A stretch of 64,000 nt of DNA from Nitrospirota bacterium (GCA_016190245.1 JACPQY010000071.1:1-64000); one strand, 5' to 3'; counted from the first letter of the stretch, positions 6,950 through 18,773 are shown. A program made the numbers and translations. Notes: generated by a model not told the origin, from the sequence alone.

Positions 6950-9748
6950 TTACGCGGCTTTCTTGGACATGGCAGTTTCACGGGGCCTGCAAATTCCGAC
7001 CATGTCGCAACCCTCGCACGTCTTGCACCAGGACGAAATCCGGGTGAGCTTGTTGTCACGTAGATTCCTACCCGCCTCCACCACCGTGTCCATTGTGTTG
7101 GCGAGCAGGGTGGAATCGACCTGTTCTCGAATCGCTCCGCCCTTGTCCAAATTGTGAATCTCAATGAGGTCGGGCCGTTTCCCCGTTAGTTGTTCGTATC
7201 CCACGGCGTATATGTGAAGCTGTTTTTGCGAGATGTCTTCCTTCTGAGCCCTTTCGTCTGACTTAAAATCGACGATCACCACCTCCTCGGTATCCGTCCG
7301 CCGTATCAGGTCAACCCGACCTGAGACAACCACACCTTCGTCGAGTTTCAGCTCGATGGGCTTCTCGACGTGTTCGAGCTTGGTGAGATTCTTGCCATGT
7401 TCGTTGATGTATCCAGACAAGGCCCTGTGGGCGGCATCACGGAGGGACTGTTCGACCTGCGCATTGGCGAACGGGAGATGAAGATGCTCGTCAACCAACC
7501 TCGGCACGTCAGTCCCGGAAGGTATTCTGCCAGCTATGGATTCCGAGTGAATTTCGGCCAAGGCGTCGTGGAGCGATTTTCCGTAGCCGAGCGCGCGACT
7601 GACGGGAGTGTCGAAACCGTACAGGAATCGGATCTTGAAGAGGTACGGACACTCGAAATAGTACTTCAGCGCGCTGAAACTCAGATTGAGGGTGATGTCC
7701 TCGCGGCGCGGCTTTTCCGGGATCCGAGGAGGGGTTGAAACCACAGGATCCTTCGTAAGGACATGCTCGCTGTTGGTGAAATCATTGAAAAAATCCGAAA
7801 CGGTACGCTGCTGCTGGTTATCGGCAATTGGCGCCCACGTGCAGAAGAGGTACTTTTCCGCCCGCGTGAGGGCCACGTAGAAGAGCCGTCGTTCGTCCGC
7901 AATCGTTCCCTTGTACCGATCAGCGTTCGTAACCGCCTTCTCCGGGAGGATGCTCCACACGGATCGGCCGCCTTGGCGCTTTGACGGGAAGCGGTTCTTG
8001 CGGAGCGCGGGAACAAAAACCGCGGGCCATTGCATCCCCTTCGCCCGGTGTACGGTGAGAATCTGGACGGCGTTTGGCCTCGCGAGGCCCGCTTCTTCCC
8101 AGCCTTCCGGATAATAGCCGGGGGCCTGGAAATGCAGGAACTGCGAGAAGCTGGGGTACAGGTCTTTCGGGACCGTATTGAAATGTATCTGCTCGAAATC
8201 GGAAACGACCTGGCTGAACTTGCCCAGGTTGAAGAACACGATCTCGCCCGCGCTCGCGTCTCCCGCTGCCGCGTTGATGTCCACTTCCCGAATCTGAATG
8301 GCCTCGAGAAAATCCAGATATAGCCGTTGGAGGTAGAGTTCAGCGTCCATCCGATCGCCGATGGTCGTCTTCTTCGCCTTCAGAAAATCCATTCCCGCAT
8401 CCAGCCGCCCGGATGGGAGACCGAGCCTGGGCGACTGGAGGGCTGCTCGAACGTCGGTCTCCGTGGGGGAGGTGCCTCCCTTGGGGGCAAAATCAGAAAG
8501 GTAGAAGAAAACCAGTGACATGGCCCGGACTTCCGGCGTGTCGAAAAGTCCATCCATGCCGGCGACCACGTAGCGGATTTCATTGCGATCCAACGCGGCG
8601 AGGATGGGTGCGGCGTCCCTCCGAACGGTACGAAGGAGGATGGCGAAATCCGAGTACGTAAGGCCGCGGGGCGGTGAGTCCTTTCTGTCCGTGAAGGGTG
8701 CCCCCAGCAGCGATTTGATCTTCCTGGCAATCCACTCCGCCTCAGCGGCAGGATCCTTGAATCCAAGCGCGAGCAGGTCGCCGCGCTGGTAGGGCTGCGC
8801 GTCCGTATGCTCCATTGCCTTCTGGAGCCGATCTGGATTGTTTTTTTCGGCGATTCTACGTGCCGTTTCCACAATGGCTCGACTGCTACGAAAATTCTCA
8901 TTCAGGGGGAGTTGCCGGACGTCCCCGTATCGATCGGAGAAAGTGATGATGTTGCCAACATCGCTTCCCCGCCACTGATAGATCGTCTGGTCATCGTCTC
9001 CCACCACGCAAACATTGGCGCCAAGGCCGGCCAGTTCCCGGATTAACGACTCCTGGAGCGGGTTGACATCCTGGTATTCATCGACAACGAGGTATTTCAG
9101 TTGGTTGCTGATCTTTTCCTTGATCGTGGCGTTGGTCTTGAGTTCAGCTACCGCCTCGGCAATGATCTTCGTGTAGTCTAGGAGTTTTTTCTCGACCAGA
9201 AGCTCATGGTATTTTCCGAACGCCTCCCACACTGCCCTTGGAATCTTTTTGGGTTCGACCTTCCCCTCGCCCAGGATCGCAAGCAACTGCTGGTACAGAG
9301 CTGAGTCTTTCCAACGCTCCAAATGGCCCCCGTTGAGCAGCGGGGTTTCGGTGAGCCCGCTCTTTTTGCTGTTCCGATCGATCAACAGACGCTGTTGAAC
9401 CTCGTCGAGGACTCTGTACTTCAGGAAGTCATACTGGGGCGGTGATTGAAGCAGGGTCAGGCAGTAGGCATGGATTGTCCCTATGAACATGTCGGCGAGT
9501 CCGCGATCGGTACCGAGAACTTCGCGGCAGTGAAGGTGAATTCGATCCTTCAACTCTCCAGCAGCCTTTTCAGTAAACGTAAAGGCGACGATATTTGGAG
9601 GTCCAACGCAGGCCGATTTCTTCTGTTTCAGAATCTCGACAATGCGGCGCGAGATGACTTCCGTCTTGCCGGAGCCGGCGCATGCGATTATCTGCAGGTT
9701 CCGGTCGATCGTGGAAATGGCCTTGAGTTGTGACTTTGTGTAGCTCAT
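6950..9748 (-). CDS. UvrD/RecB-type SF1 helicase with C-terminal PD-(D/E)XK nuclease
   Basis: A 932-residue helicase-nuclease. Walker A ACAGSGKTE is at 22-30, helicase motif II DEYQD at 223-227, and a motif near VHRAKGMQWPAVF resembles motif V. The C-terminus is a RecB-like nuclease with D813, D827 and K829 (GRVD ... IVDFKS) and four cysteines, C908, C911, C914 and C920, suggesting an iron-sulfur cluster as in AddB/Cas4-type nucleases. It is the first gene of the defence operon. Base composition is visibly lower in GC and codon use less biased than in its neighbours, hinting at separate acquisition. In this setting it more likely degrades foreign DNA than serves general recombination; that is inference. 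Confidence 0.87.
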   Translation of the reverse strand: MSYTKSQLKAISTIDRNLQIIACAGSGKTEVISRRIVEILKQKKSACVGPPNIVAFTFTEKAAGELKDRIHLHCREVLGTDRGLADMFIGTIHAYCLTLLQSPPQYDFLKYRVLDEVQQRLLIDRNSKKSGLTETPLLNGGHLERWKDSALYQQLLAILGEGKVEPKKIPRAVWEAFGKYHELLVEKKLLDYTKIIAEAVAELKTNATIKEKISNQLKYLVVDEYQDVNPLQESLIRELAGLGANVCVVGDDDQTIYQWRGSDVGNIITFSDRYGDVRQLPLNENFRSSRAIVETARRIAEKNNPDRLQKAMEHTDAQPYQRGDLLALGFKDPAAEAEWIARKIKSLLGAPFTDRKDSPPRGLTYSDFAILLRTVRRDAAPILAALDRNEIRYVVAGMDGLFDTPEVRAMSLVFFYLSDFAPKGGTSPTETDVRAALQSPRLGLPSGRLDAGMDFLKAKKTTIGDRMDAELYLQRLYLDFLEAIQIREVDINAAAGDASAGEIVFFNLGKFSQVVSDFEQIHFNTVPKDLYPSFSQFLHFQAPGYYPEGWEEAGLARPNAVQILTVHRAKGMQWPAVFVPALRKNRFPSKRQGGRSVWSILPEKAVTNADRYKGTIADERRLFYVALTRAEKYLFCTWAPIADNQQQRTVSDFFNDFTNSEHVLTKDPVVSTPPRIPEKPRREDITLNLSFSALKYYFECPYLFKIRFLYGFDTPVSRALGYGKSLHDALAEIHSESIAGRIPSGTDVPRLVDEHLHLPFANAQVEQSLRDAAHRALSGYINEHGKNLTKLEHVEKPIELKLDEGVVVSGRVDLIRRTDTEEVVIVDFKSDERAQKEDISQKQLHIYAVGYEQLTGKRPDLIEIHNLDKGGAIREQVDSTLLANTMDTVVEAGRNLRDNKLTRISSWCKTCEGCDMVGICRPRETAMSKKAA

Positions 9749-9778
9749 GGAATGCGTATTTTGCCCGCCCGGTACAGG

Positions 9779-9807
9779 ATGTTATGCGGCGGCTCGAGAC
9801 TATTCAA
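9779..9807 (-). promoter_or_regulatory. Candidate sigma70 promoter of the defence operon
   Basis: On the minus strand TTGAAT and TAACAT are separated by 17 bp, each four of six to consensus, about 30 bp upstream of the helicase start. It is the only reasonable match in the 227-bp leader. Confidence 0.35.
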
Positions 9808-9908
9808 GGGCCGGACGAGCCAAACCCCTTTTTCAGCTTCTATTCTGCAAACAATTCGACGAGGTGACGAGAAACAGCATACCCATCACCTTATGTCGCC
9901 CGGCAAAT

Positions 9909-9938
9909 TGGTGGCGAGAACTGCCATATGCGCCACCA
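9909..9938 (-). terminator. Hairpin downstream of tRNA-Gly, possible terminator
   Basis: A perfect 8-bp stem (TGGTGGCG/CGCCACCA) with a 14-base loop is followed on the minus strand by AATTTG. It lies about 40 bp past the tRNA 3' end, between it and the defence operon. Confidence 0.4.
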
Positions 9939-9974
9939 TGGCTTTGAAGGGCGGCCGGCCAATGGGGCGACGTG

Positions 9975-10046
9975 AGCGGGCGATGGGATTTGAACCCACG
10001 ACCCTCGGCTTGGGAAGCCGATGCTCTACCCCTGAGCTACACCCGC
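9975..10046 (-). tRNA. tRNA-Gly (anticodon CCC)
   Basis: A full cloverleaf can be folded: acceptor GCGGGTG/CGCCCGC, D-arm GCTC/GAGC, anticodon stem TCGGC/GCCGA around loop TTCCCAA (anticodon CCC), T-arm GTGGG-TTCAAAT-CCCAT, and discriminator U as usual for glycine. CCA is not encoded. Its 3' end points into the defence island. Confidence 0.95.
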
Positions 10047-10105
10047 ATCTTGGATACCAAAGACTAGATACTAGAAAGCGGGCGAAGCCGCAAGGGCGGG
10101 CGGGG

Positions 10106-11899
10106 TCAGAGCCGGTCCTCCATGCGGGTGAGGAGTTCGACCATGCGGTCCAGGATCGCGCCCGGCGCATAGCCGGGGAAGTTGAGGAGGACGATTTCCT
10201 TGGCGTAGAGTTTGGCGATGTACCGCCGCAGGCTTCTCAATTTCCCCCGGGCCGCGGCGTAGTCCCGGTGACCCGCGTTGATGTCAATGACGTTGGCGCC
10301 GGCGTCATAGCGCGACCGCCAAGGCTGCCCGGCCGCCTGGATCAGGCGGTAGCCGGGCAGACCGCGGCGCCCTTCGCCCCCCTCGCCCAAGAGGGGTGAT
10401 CGCTCCTCCACGGAGATCGTGGCCTTCGCGCGGACTTCGATCCCCTCCTGGGACGCCGTGACCCCGATCACAGCCGCCCCGTGCTCGTTCGGGGCGTGGA
10501 CTTCCGCCTGCGGGCCCTCGGCTCCCGCGATCCGCACCGGGCCGCTCTCGACTTCCCACACGTAGGCCACGCCCGCGTCAATGGACCGGCGCTGTTCGTC
10601 CATCGCGCGCGCCACCAAGCGGCGCGTCTCACCGGGAGCGATCCGCGCCCGCGCGGGCACGACGCACACCTGCGTCAGCGGCCCCGGAGGCCCCACCTCG
10701 AAGATTTCCACCTGACGCCGGTCACGCTCGCCCCCGCCCGGTGTTTCCGCCTGTTCCTCCTTGGCGGCGCGGCCCACCTCGAACAACTCGTATTCATGCT
10801 CTTCGAGCTGCCGGAGGGCCTCGGCCAGGGCGCGCTGCACATCCTTGAGCAGGTTCTCGCTCGCCTTCTGCTCCTCCGCGCGCTCCCGCGTCTCCAGGAA
10901 AGCCACAACCGCCGGCTCGATAGAGCGCACGGCCTCGATGAACCGGGCCAACATCGCGTCCGGCACCACACCGCTGCGCGTGGCGGGGCTGACGTTGAGC
11001 CCGGGGAAATCTACAAGACCCTCCAGCCGGTTGAGCGTCCAGGGGGGGCGGTTGAAATCGTCGAGGTCCTGGATCCGGCCGGCCACGCGCGTCCCGTCAC
11101 GGAAGACGCCGACATCGAGGGGCTCCCCCTCGGCGGGGACGCGGTAGTAGAGGTCCACCCGCACGGGCGCCGCCTCGGGCACGGCAATCTCCCGGGTAAG
11201 CTCCACCCTCTCTCCCTGAAAAGCCTTGGGCTTCACGGTGAGGCGCTTGCGCGAGACCTTGTCCACGATTTCGATGAGGACGCCCGTGGACCGGATCCGA
11301 TCCCGCAGCTCCTCCGCCAGGTAGCGCTCCAGGCGCTCGCCGCTCAGCGTTCGCTTTGCCGTGTCCCTCACCGGCGTGACCGTCACCTCTACACCCGGAA
11401 GGGGCAACCGTCCCCTTGAGGGGTGGATCGAATATTTCGGCGAGCCCGCGCGCATGACCATCTCGTACAGTCCGCCGTCGCTTCCCCGCGAGGAGAACCT
11501 CAACACCTCCCCCACCGCCCAGAATCCGAGGAGGCCGATGCCGAATTCGCCGTGCACGCCGGTTCGCTCGCCCTCCGTCAGGTGGCGCTTGATGGAGTCG
11601 CAGATGTGCGTCGCTACGTAGCGGAAGTCCGGCCGCCCGTCTTCGCCCAGCCTGACGCCTTGGCCGTCGTCCAGCACGGTGAGGTAGGTCTTGCCGCGGT
11701 GCCGGCCCCGGACGATCGAGACGCGCCGCGCGCGGGCATCCAACGAGTTTTCCACGAGCTCCGCCACGGCCTTCAGGGGATTGGTTTGCGTGCGGGCCAA
11801 GAGGACGATCGCATTCCATTCATCGCCGATGCGCAGCTTGCCGGACTGGGGGCGTCCCACGACGGGGGAGCCTAGCACGGATCGCCCGCCCGGCTCCAT
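10106..11899 (-). CDS. GHKL ATPase-domain protein (MutL/Hsp90-like ATP-binding fold)
   Basis: A 597-residue protein with an N-terminal GHKL nucleotide-binding domain: AVAELVENSLDAR is the N-box with the catalytic glutamate, VLDDGQGV the G1 box, and GEFGIGLLGFWAVGE the G2 box. The arrangement recalls MutL and other HATPase_c_3 proteins. A glutamate/arginine-rich, probably coiled segment follows (about 325-380), then an Ig-like beta region and a conserved C-terminal stretch (PGYRLIQAAG...). No MutL endonuclease domain is seen. It lies 24 nt downstream of the Crp/Fnr gene, so may be co-transcribed. The function is unknown; a role in DNA transactions is only a guess from the ATPase family. Confidence 0.75.
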   Translation of the reverse strand: MEPGGRSVLGSPVVGRPQSGKLRIGDEWNAIVLLARTQTNPLKAVAELVENSLDARARRVSIVRGRHRGKTYLTVLDDGQGVRLGEDGRPDFRYVATHICDSIKRHLTEGERTGVHGEFGIGLLGFWAVGEVLRFSSRGSDGGLYEMVMRAGSPKYSIHPSRGRLPLPGVEVTVTPVRDTAKRTLSGERLERYLAEELRDRIRSTGVLIEIVDKVSRKRLTVKPKAFQGERVELTREIAVPEAAPVRVDLYYRVPAEGEPLDVGVFRDGTRVAGRIQDLDDFNRPPWTLNRLEGLVDFPGLNVSPATRSGVVPDAMLARFIEAVRSIEPAVVAFLETRERAEEQKASENLLKDVQRALAEALRQLEEHEYELFEVGRAAKEEQAETPGGGERDRRQVEIFEVGPPGPLTQVCVVPARARIAPGETRRLVARAMDEQRRSIDAGVAYVWEVESGPVRIAGAEGPQAEVHAPNEHGAAVIGVTASQEGIEVRAKATISVEERSPLLGEGGEGRRGLPGYRLIQAAGQPWRSRYDAGANVIDINAGHRDYAAARGKLRSLRRYIAKLYAKEIVLLNFPGYAPGAILDRMVELLTRMEDRL

Positions 11900-11923
11900 C
11901 GCAGCGGGGACGGACCTTCGGCC

Positions 11924-12595
11924 CTACTTCTTGATGAAGAGGCGGTTGGAGACGAGGAGGGTCTTGCGGGTGATCTTGATGTAGCCGTTGCGCCGGAGGT
12001 CGCCGATGATGCGAGTGATCGTCTCGCGCGTCGTCCCGAGCTCCGCGGCCATCACGTCGTGCGTGGGACGGTTCTCGATGAGCGTCCCGTTGACGGTCGG
12101 CACGCCCATGCGCCCGGCCAGGTGGATGAAGTAGTGGACGAGCTTGGACTGCACGTCAGTCAGCGTGAGGAGGCCGATTTTCTCGTCTGCGTACCGGATG
12201 CGCTCGCTGAACACCTCCAGCATGCGGATGCCGATCTCCGGGTTGAGACGGATCTGGTTGAGGAAGTCCTCCCTCGTGAGCACGAGCACGATCGAATCCT
12301 CCACGGCCACCACCGTCGCCGAGCGCGGCTTGCCATCGAGGAGCGACATCTCCCCGAAAAACTCGCCGGGCTTCACGTACGAGAGCGTGATCTCGCGCCC
12401 ATCGCGACCCGCCATCGTCACCTTGGCCAGACCCTTTTCCATGATGAAAAAGACGGTCCCTCTCTCGTCCTGGTGGACGATGATCCGGCCCTTCGTGTAG
12501 GGCTGCTCCTTGATGCTGGGGACAATCAGGCCGAGATGGTCGGCGCCGAGGTTCGCGAACAGCGGGATGCGGGCCAGATCCTCGACGCTGACCAC
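11924..12595 (-). CDS. Crp/Fnr family transcriptional regulator
   Basis: A 223-residue regulator. The cyclic-nucleotide-binding domain covers about 10-130, with the GEFFGEMSLLDGKPRSA phosphate-binding cassette. The glutamate and the RS pair that contact cyclic nucleotide are present, suggesting real cNMP binding. A C-terminal Crp-type winged helix (about 150-220) has the recognition helix near GTTRETITRII. No N-terminal cysteine cluster of the Fnr type is present. It starts 4 nt after the clpB stop, so it is co-transcribed with the chaperone. Its targets are unknown. A cAMP-phosphodiesterase-like enzyme is encoded at the right end of the window. Confidence 0.9.
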   Translation of the reverse strand: MVSVEDLARIPLFANLGADHLGLIVPSIKEQPYTKGRIIVHQDERGTVFFIMEKGLAKVTMAGRDGREITLSYVKPGEFFGEMSLLDGKPRSATVVAVEDSIVLVLTREDFLNQIRLNPEIGIRMLEVFSERIRYADEKIGLLTLTDVQSKLVHYFIHLAGRMGVPTVNGTLIENRPTHDVMAAELGTTRETITRIIGDLRRNGYIKITRKTLLVSNRLFIKK

Positions 12596-12599
12596 GAGT

Positions 12600-15227
<2,628 letters not shown>

Positions 15228-15270
15228 CGGTCAGCCGCTCTGAGCCGACGGAGCCACGAAGGTGCGGCAG

Positions 15271-16818
15271 CTACTCGGCGGGCGCGGGCTCGAGCGTGAG
15301 ATACACCGTCGCGTCGCCGCGCCGGACGAGGACCAGAATGGGTTTGCCGCTCTTGGACTGCGCCTTGGCCGCGGCGCGGAACTCCGCGGCCGTCGACACG
15401 GCCACGCGGCCGACCTCTTGGATCACGTCTCCTCGGCGCAACCCCGCATCATCGGCCGGACTTCCCGGATCCACCTCCGAGACGACAGCGCCTTTTTGGC
15501 CCGGATCCAGGCCGTAGGCCTGCGCCTTCTCGGGGGTGAGGGTCTCGACGCGCACACCGAGTAGGCTTTCCCCTTCGGGTTCTTCCTCGGGCTCCTCCTC
15601 GCCTTCCGGACCGCCCATCTCCTCGGGCAGCTCCGCCAGTTTGATCTTGAAGGTCTGGCTCTTCCCGTTCCGGATCACTTTCACTTTCACCGTCTCACCC
15701 ACGCCCCGCGTCGCCACCTTGTTGGGCAGTTCGTGCCACTCGGCGATGGGCTCGCCGTCGAACTCCACGATCACGTCCTGTCGCTGGATGCCCGCCTGCG
15801 CGGCGGGACTCCCCTCGACCACTTTGGAAACCAGCGCCCCCAGCGGCTCCTGGAGGCCGATGCTTTCCGCGATCTCCGGCGTCACTTTCTGGATGAGGAC
15901 GCCGAGCCAGGAGCGCACCACTTTCCCCTTTTCCTGAAGGTGGGGCACGATCGTCTTGACCAGGTTGATCGGAATGGCGAAACCGATGCCCATGCTGCCG
16001 CCCGAGCGCGTGTAGATCGCCGTGTTGATCCCCACGATCTCGCCGCGCGTGTTGATGAGAGGGCCGCCGGAGTTTCCGGGATTGATGGCGGCGTCGGTCT
16101 GGATGAAATCCTGATACGTCGGCTGCGCTCCGCCGGGCAGTTCCAGGCTGTGCCGGCCCAGCGCGCTCACGACCCCAACGGTGACCGTGCGCGAGAAGCC
16201 GAAGGGATTGCCGATCGCCATGATCCATTCCCCCACGCGGAGCGTCGAGGAATCGCCCAGCGGGCATTGGGGAAAGCCGTTCGACTTGATCCGGAGGAGG
16301 GCGAGATCCGTCTTGGGATCCTTCCCCTTCACTTCGGCGTCCAGTTCCTTCTCATTCTCCCCGCGCCGGACGCGAATCTTGTCCGCCCCTTCAACCACGT
16401 GGTTGTTGGTCAGCACCAAGCCGTCCTCGCTCAGAATGATTCCGCTGCCGAGGGACTGTGACTTTCGTTCACGCGGCATCTGAGGAACCTGGGGCAGGAA
16501 TTTCTCGAAGAAGTCGTGGAACGGTTCGTCATCCGGAACCTGGAACTGGTAGCCCCGACGCGTCTTGCGCACGGTGGTGGTGGCGATGTTCACCACGCAG
16601 GGCATCAGCCGTTCGGCCAGATCGACGAAATCGGGAAGCGACTGGACTCCCTCGGCAAGGGGCCGAATCTCCTCGGCGCGCGCGGCCGGCAGCGAGGTGG
16701 GCGTCTCCGCGGGAGCTCCTTTCCGCGGGAAAAAGCGATCCAGCGAGTATCGCCCTTCGCAGCCGAAAAACGCCGCCACCGCGAGGGCTGTGGTGAGGAT
16801 GATGCGCCGCGCCGCCAC
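15271..16818 (-). CDS. HtrA/DegQ-family periplasmic serine protease with two PDZ domains
   Basis: A trypsin-like protease with catalytic triad H140 (TNNHVV), D171 (KTDLALL) and S250 (GNSGGPL), then two PDZ domains (about 290-375 and 410-505) joined by an acidic EEPEEEPEGE linker. It degrades or chaperones misfolded envelope proteins. The frame is open to 16848, but the GTG at 16818 has GGAGG eight bases upstream and sits one base after the DUF1844 stop, so I prefer it. It then begins with a signal sequence ending AAFFGC, which could be a non-standard lipobox with C20 as the anchored residue. 515 residues. Confidence 0.93.
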   Translation of the reverse strand: MAARRIILTTALAVAAFFGCEGRYSLDRFFPRKGAPAETPTSLPAARAEEIRPLAEGVQSLPDFVDLAERLMPCVVNIATTTVRKTRRGYQFQVPDDEPFHDFFEKFLPQVPQMPRERKSQSLGSGIILSEDGLVLTNNHVVEGADKIRVRRGENEKELDAEVKGKDPKTDLALLRIKSNGFPQCPLGDSSTLRVGEWIMAIGNPFGFSRTVTVGVVSALGRHSLELPGGAQPTYQDFIQTDAAINPGNSGGPLINTRGEIVGINTAIYTRSGGSMGIGFAIPINLVKTIVPHLQEKGKVVRSWLGVLIQKVTPEIAESIGLQEPLGALVSKVVEGSPAAQAGIQRQDVIVEFDGEPIAEWHELPNKVATRGVGETVKVKVIRNGKSQTFKIKLAELPEEMGGPEGEEEPEEEPEGESLLGVRVETLTPEKAQAYGLDPGQKGAVVSEVDPGSPADDAGLRRGDVIQEVGRVAVSTAAEFRAAAKAQSKSGKPILVLVRRGDATVYLTLEPAPAE

Positions 16819-16819
16819 G

Positions 16820-17344
16820 TCAGCGCCTCCGCTTGGTGGCTTCCACATACGCGAGACGCGAGGACGTAAGGGCGTCCGCGAGGACTCGGCTTTCCTGCGA
16901 GGTCAGGTTGCCCTTGGTCTTGTCCTGGAGAAGTCCGAGGATCTCGATCGTCTGGCGGGCGCCTTCGACATCCGGATCAAAGGTCTCTCCATCGGGCCCT
17001 TCCACAAGCCCGAGCTGAATGAGGATCTGCGTGTACAGCGACCGGATGAAGTGATCGAACCCGATTTGGCCCGCGCCGCGCGACGAGGGGGGTTCGGGCG
17101 CCGCCTTGGCCGAGGATGCGGCTGCGCCGCCGGGACCGCCGGGGGCGGAGAACGGAAAACCTTCGTCCGCCGGGCGCCGGGACGCGGGCGGCGGAGGGGG
17201 AGGCGTCGGGGACGGCGGTCGCACCGCGGCCACCGGGGTCTCGGGACGCCGATCTTCAAGGGGTTTCCCCTCGTCCACCTGCGTCTTGTACCGCCGGTCC
17301 ACCACTCTCACTTGTTGACCCGCCTGTTTTTCTTCGTCCGACAT
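16820..17344 (-). CDS. DUF1844 protein with proline-rich N-terminus
   Basis: A 174-residue protein. The first 90 residues are disordered and rich in proline, alanine and glycine. The C-terminal 80 match DUF1844: FIRSLYTQILIQLGL, then a helix around ARQTIEILGLLQDKTKGNL, a small all-helical family of unknown function widespread in Deltaproteobacteria-like and Planctomycete-like genomes. It lies 16 nt downstream of the outer-membrane protein gene and directly abuts the HtrA gene, placing it in an envelope-quality-control operon. No signal peptide, so it is cytoplasmic. Confidence 0.85.
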   Translation of the reverse strand: MSDEEKQAGQQVRVVDRRYKTQVDEGKPLEDRRPETPVAAVRPPSPTPPPPPPASRRPADEGFPFSAPGGPGGAAASSAKAAPEPPSSRGAGQIGFDHFIRSLYTQILIQLGLVEGPDGETFDPDVEGARQTIEILGLLQDKTKGNLTSQESRVLADALTSSRLAYVEATKRRR

Positions 17345-17360
17345 CGGCCTCAGACTCCCA

Positions 17361-18773
17361 TCAGAACTTGATATAGGTTCCCAACTGCACGGTCAGCACC
17401 GGGCTGGCGTGGGCGGACCCGAGAAACTCGCGCGCCGCCCCGCCGGGGAACAGCAGGCCGACCTGCGCAAGCGCTTCGAACCCCCCGCGGATTCTGAATG
17501 TGCTTTCCAAATCCATCTCCCAGCCCAAGTTACGCCGCCCGTTGATTTCTCGCGATGAAAACGCGGACAGAATGCTAGCACGCGGCTCTACAAAACTCCA
17601 ATCGCCGAACCAGAACGCGCGGAAGAAGTGGGCGTTGCGAACCGCCCCGCCACCGATCTTCCTGAAGCCTGTCCTGACCACCTGATCGTTCATCACCTCC
17701 TCGAAAAGGAGAAGGCCTGCCGAAAAGTCACGGTCGAAACGGAACTCATCCTGTTGCGTTCCCTCGAATGTGCGGGGGTCCGAGGGATTGTATTCATCGC
17801 GCGCCGGCCCCGATGCAAAGCCGTACTGGAGACCGAAGTGAAGATAGGGGCGCTTCCAGTAGCCGCGGCCGGTGAGGCCGAGCTTGGTCACATCCGTCCG
17901 CTCCGGCTCGGGAATCGCCGCGTTGTTGCTGTGGCCATCCACGAAGACCACCTCTCCCTCGGTGCGGATGAAGTCCAAGTCGCCGATGCCATACACGTCC
18001 AGCAACGTCAGGCGGCCGCTGAGCGGCTCGGCTTTCTGGAAGCGATTGGTCCAGAGAAGGCCCACTTCGTAGGGGGTCGGGCGATACGTCACGGCCACGC
18101 CCATGTCCGAGGCGTCGGCGTCGAACGAGGGGAGATCGCGCAGACGCGTTTCGCCCTCTTCGAAAAGGGCCACCTGCGCTCCGGGCGACGGGCCGCGTTG
18201 CTCCACGGGCCCTTCGATCACTTTGCCAAGAAAGGGGGAGAGGACGACCGGGCCGACCCGCGTCACGAACAGGACGCGATCCTGCGTATCTCCGAAATCG
18301 CAATCCAGGCAGTTCCCGTCATTGTAGAAGAGGCCGAGACCCCAATGGACGGGCTGGCGACCGACCACGAGGACGCCCAGCGGCGTCACGAACTCGCCCC
18401 AGACCCGGCGCACGGTGAGCGCATCGTCGATCTTGGCCTCGCGATTGAAGTTGTCGGTCCGCGCGAGATCGGACAGATCCATCAGGCCGGGCCCGTTCAG
18501 TCCCCAGACGAGATTGTCCAGGACGTCGAATTGCGCGGCCGCCTTCGCGTCGTCCGTGAGGGCGAACTCGGCATCGAGCTTGAGTCGCTGGTCCACGAAT
18601 GCAGTGGTGCTGGGGTCGCGCCCCGTGTCCAGGTCGCGGTCTCTGAAAAGCTGCCCGCGGGCGCGGAAATACCCGCCCACGTGAGGGGGCGAGGCCCACA
18701 CCATCCGAGCCCCGGCGAGCAGCCAGGCCAAGCCCATCACCCAGTAGACGACGCGCAATGGGGAAGATTTCAT
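17361..18773 (-). CDS. Predicted outer-membrane beta-barrel protein
   Basis: A 470-residue exported protein. A signal peptide (1-27, ending MVWASPP) is followed by alternating hydrophobic/polar strands (GGYFRARGQLF, KLDAEFALTD) and the terminal phenylalanine typical of barrel proteins (QLGTYIKF). It resembles an uncharacterised family of large barrel proteins from myxobacteria, possibly TIGR04551; I recognise the style, not a specific function. It heads a run of minus-strand genes (DUF1844, HtrA, ClpB, Crp). A channel or structural surface role is likely, and the substrate is unknown. Confidence 0.7.
   Translation of the reverse strand: MKSSPLRVVYWVMGLAWLLAGARMVWASPPHVGGYFRARGQLFRDRDLDTGRDPSTTAFVDQRLKLDAEFALTDDAKAAAQFDVLDNLVWGLNGPGLMDLSDLARTDNFNREAKIDDALTVRRVWGEFVTPLGVLVVGRQPVHWGLGLFYNDGNCLDCDFGDTQDRVLFVTRVGPVVLSPFLGKVIEGPVEQRGPSPGAQVALFEEGETRLRDLPSFDADASDMGVAVTYRPTPYEVGLLWTNRFQKAEPLSGRLTLLDVYGIGDLDFIRTEGEVVFVDGHSNNAAIPEPERTDVTKLGLTGRGYWKRPYLHFGLQYGFASGPARDEYNPSDPRTFEGTQQDEFRFDRDFSAGLLLFEEVMNDQVVRTGFRKIGGGAVRNAHFFRAFWFGDWSFVEPRASILSAFSSREINGRRNLGWEMDLESTFRIRGGFEALAQVGLLFPGGAAREFLGSAHASPVLTVQLGTYIKF

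Noticed and set aside
6950-9748. Housekeeping AddA/RecB or PcrA assignment of the helicase
   Set aside because: The gene leads a defence operon, lacks an AddB partner, and has a different base composition from the housekeeping genes.
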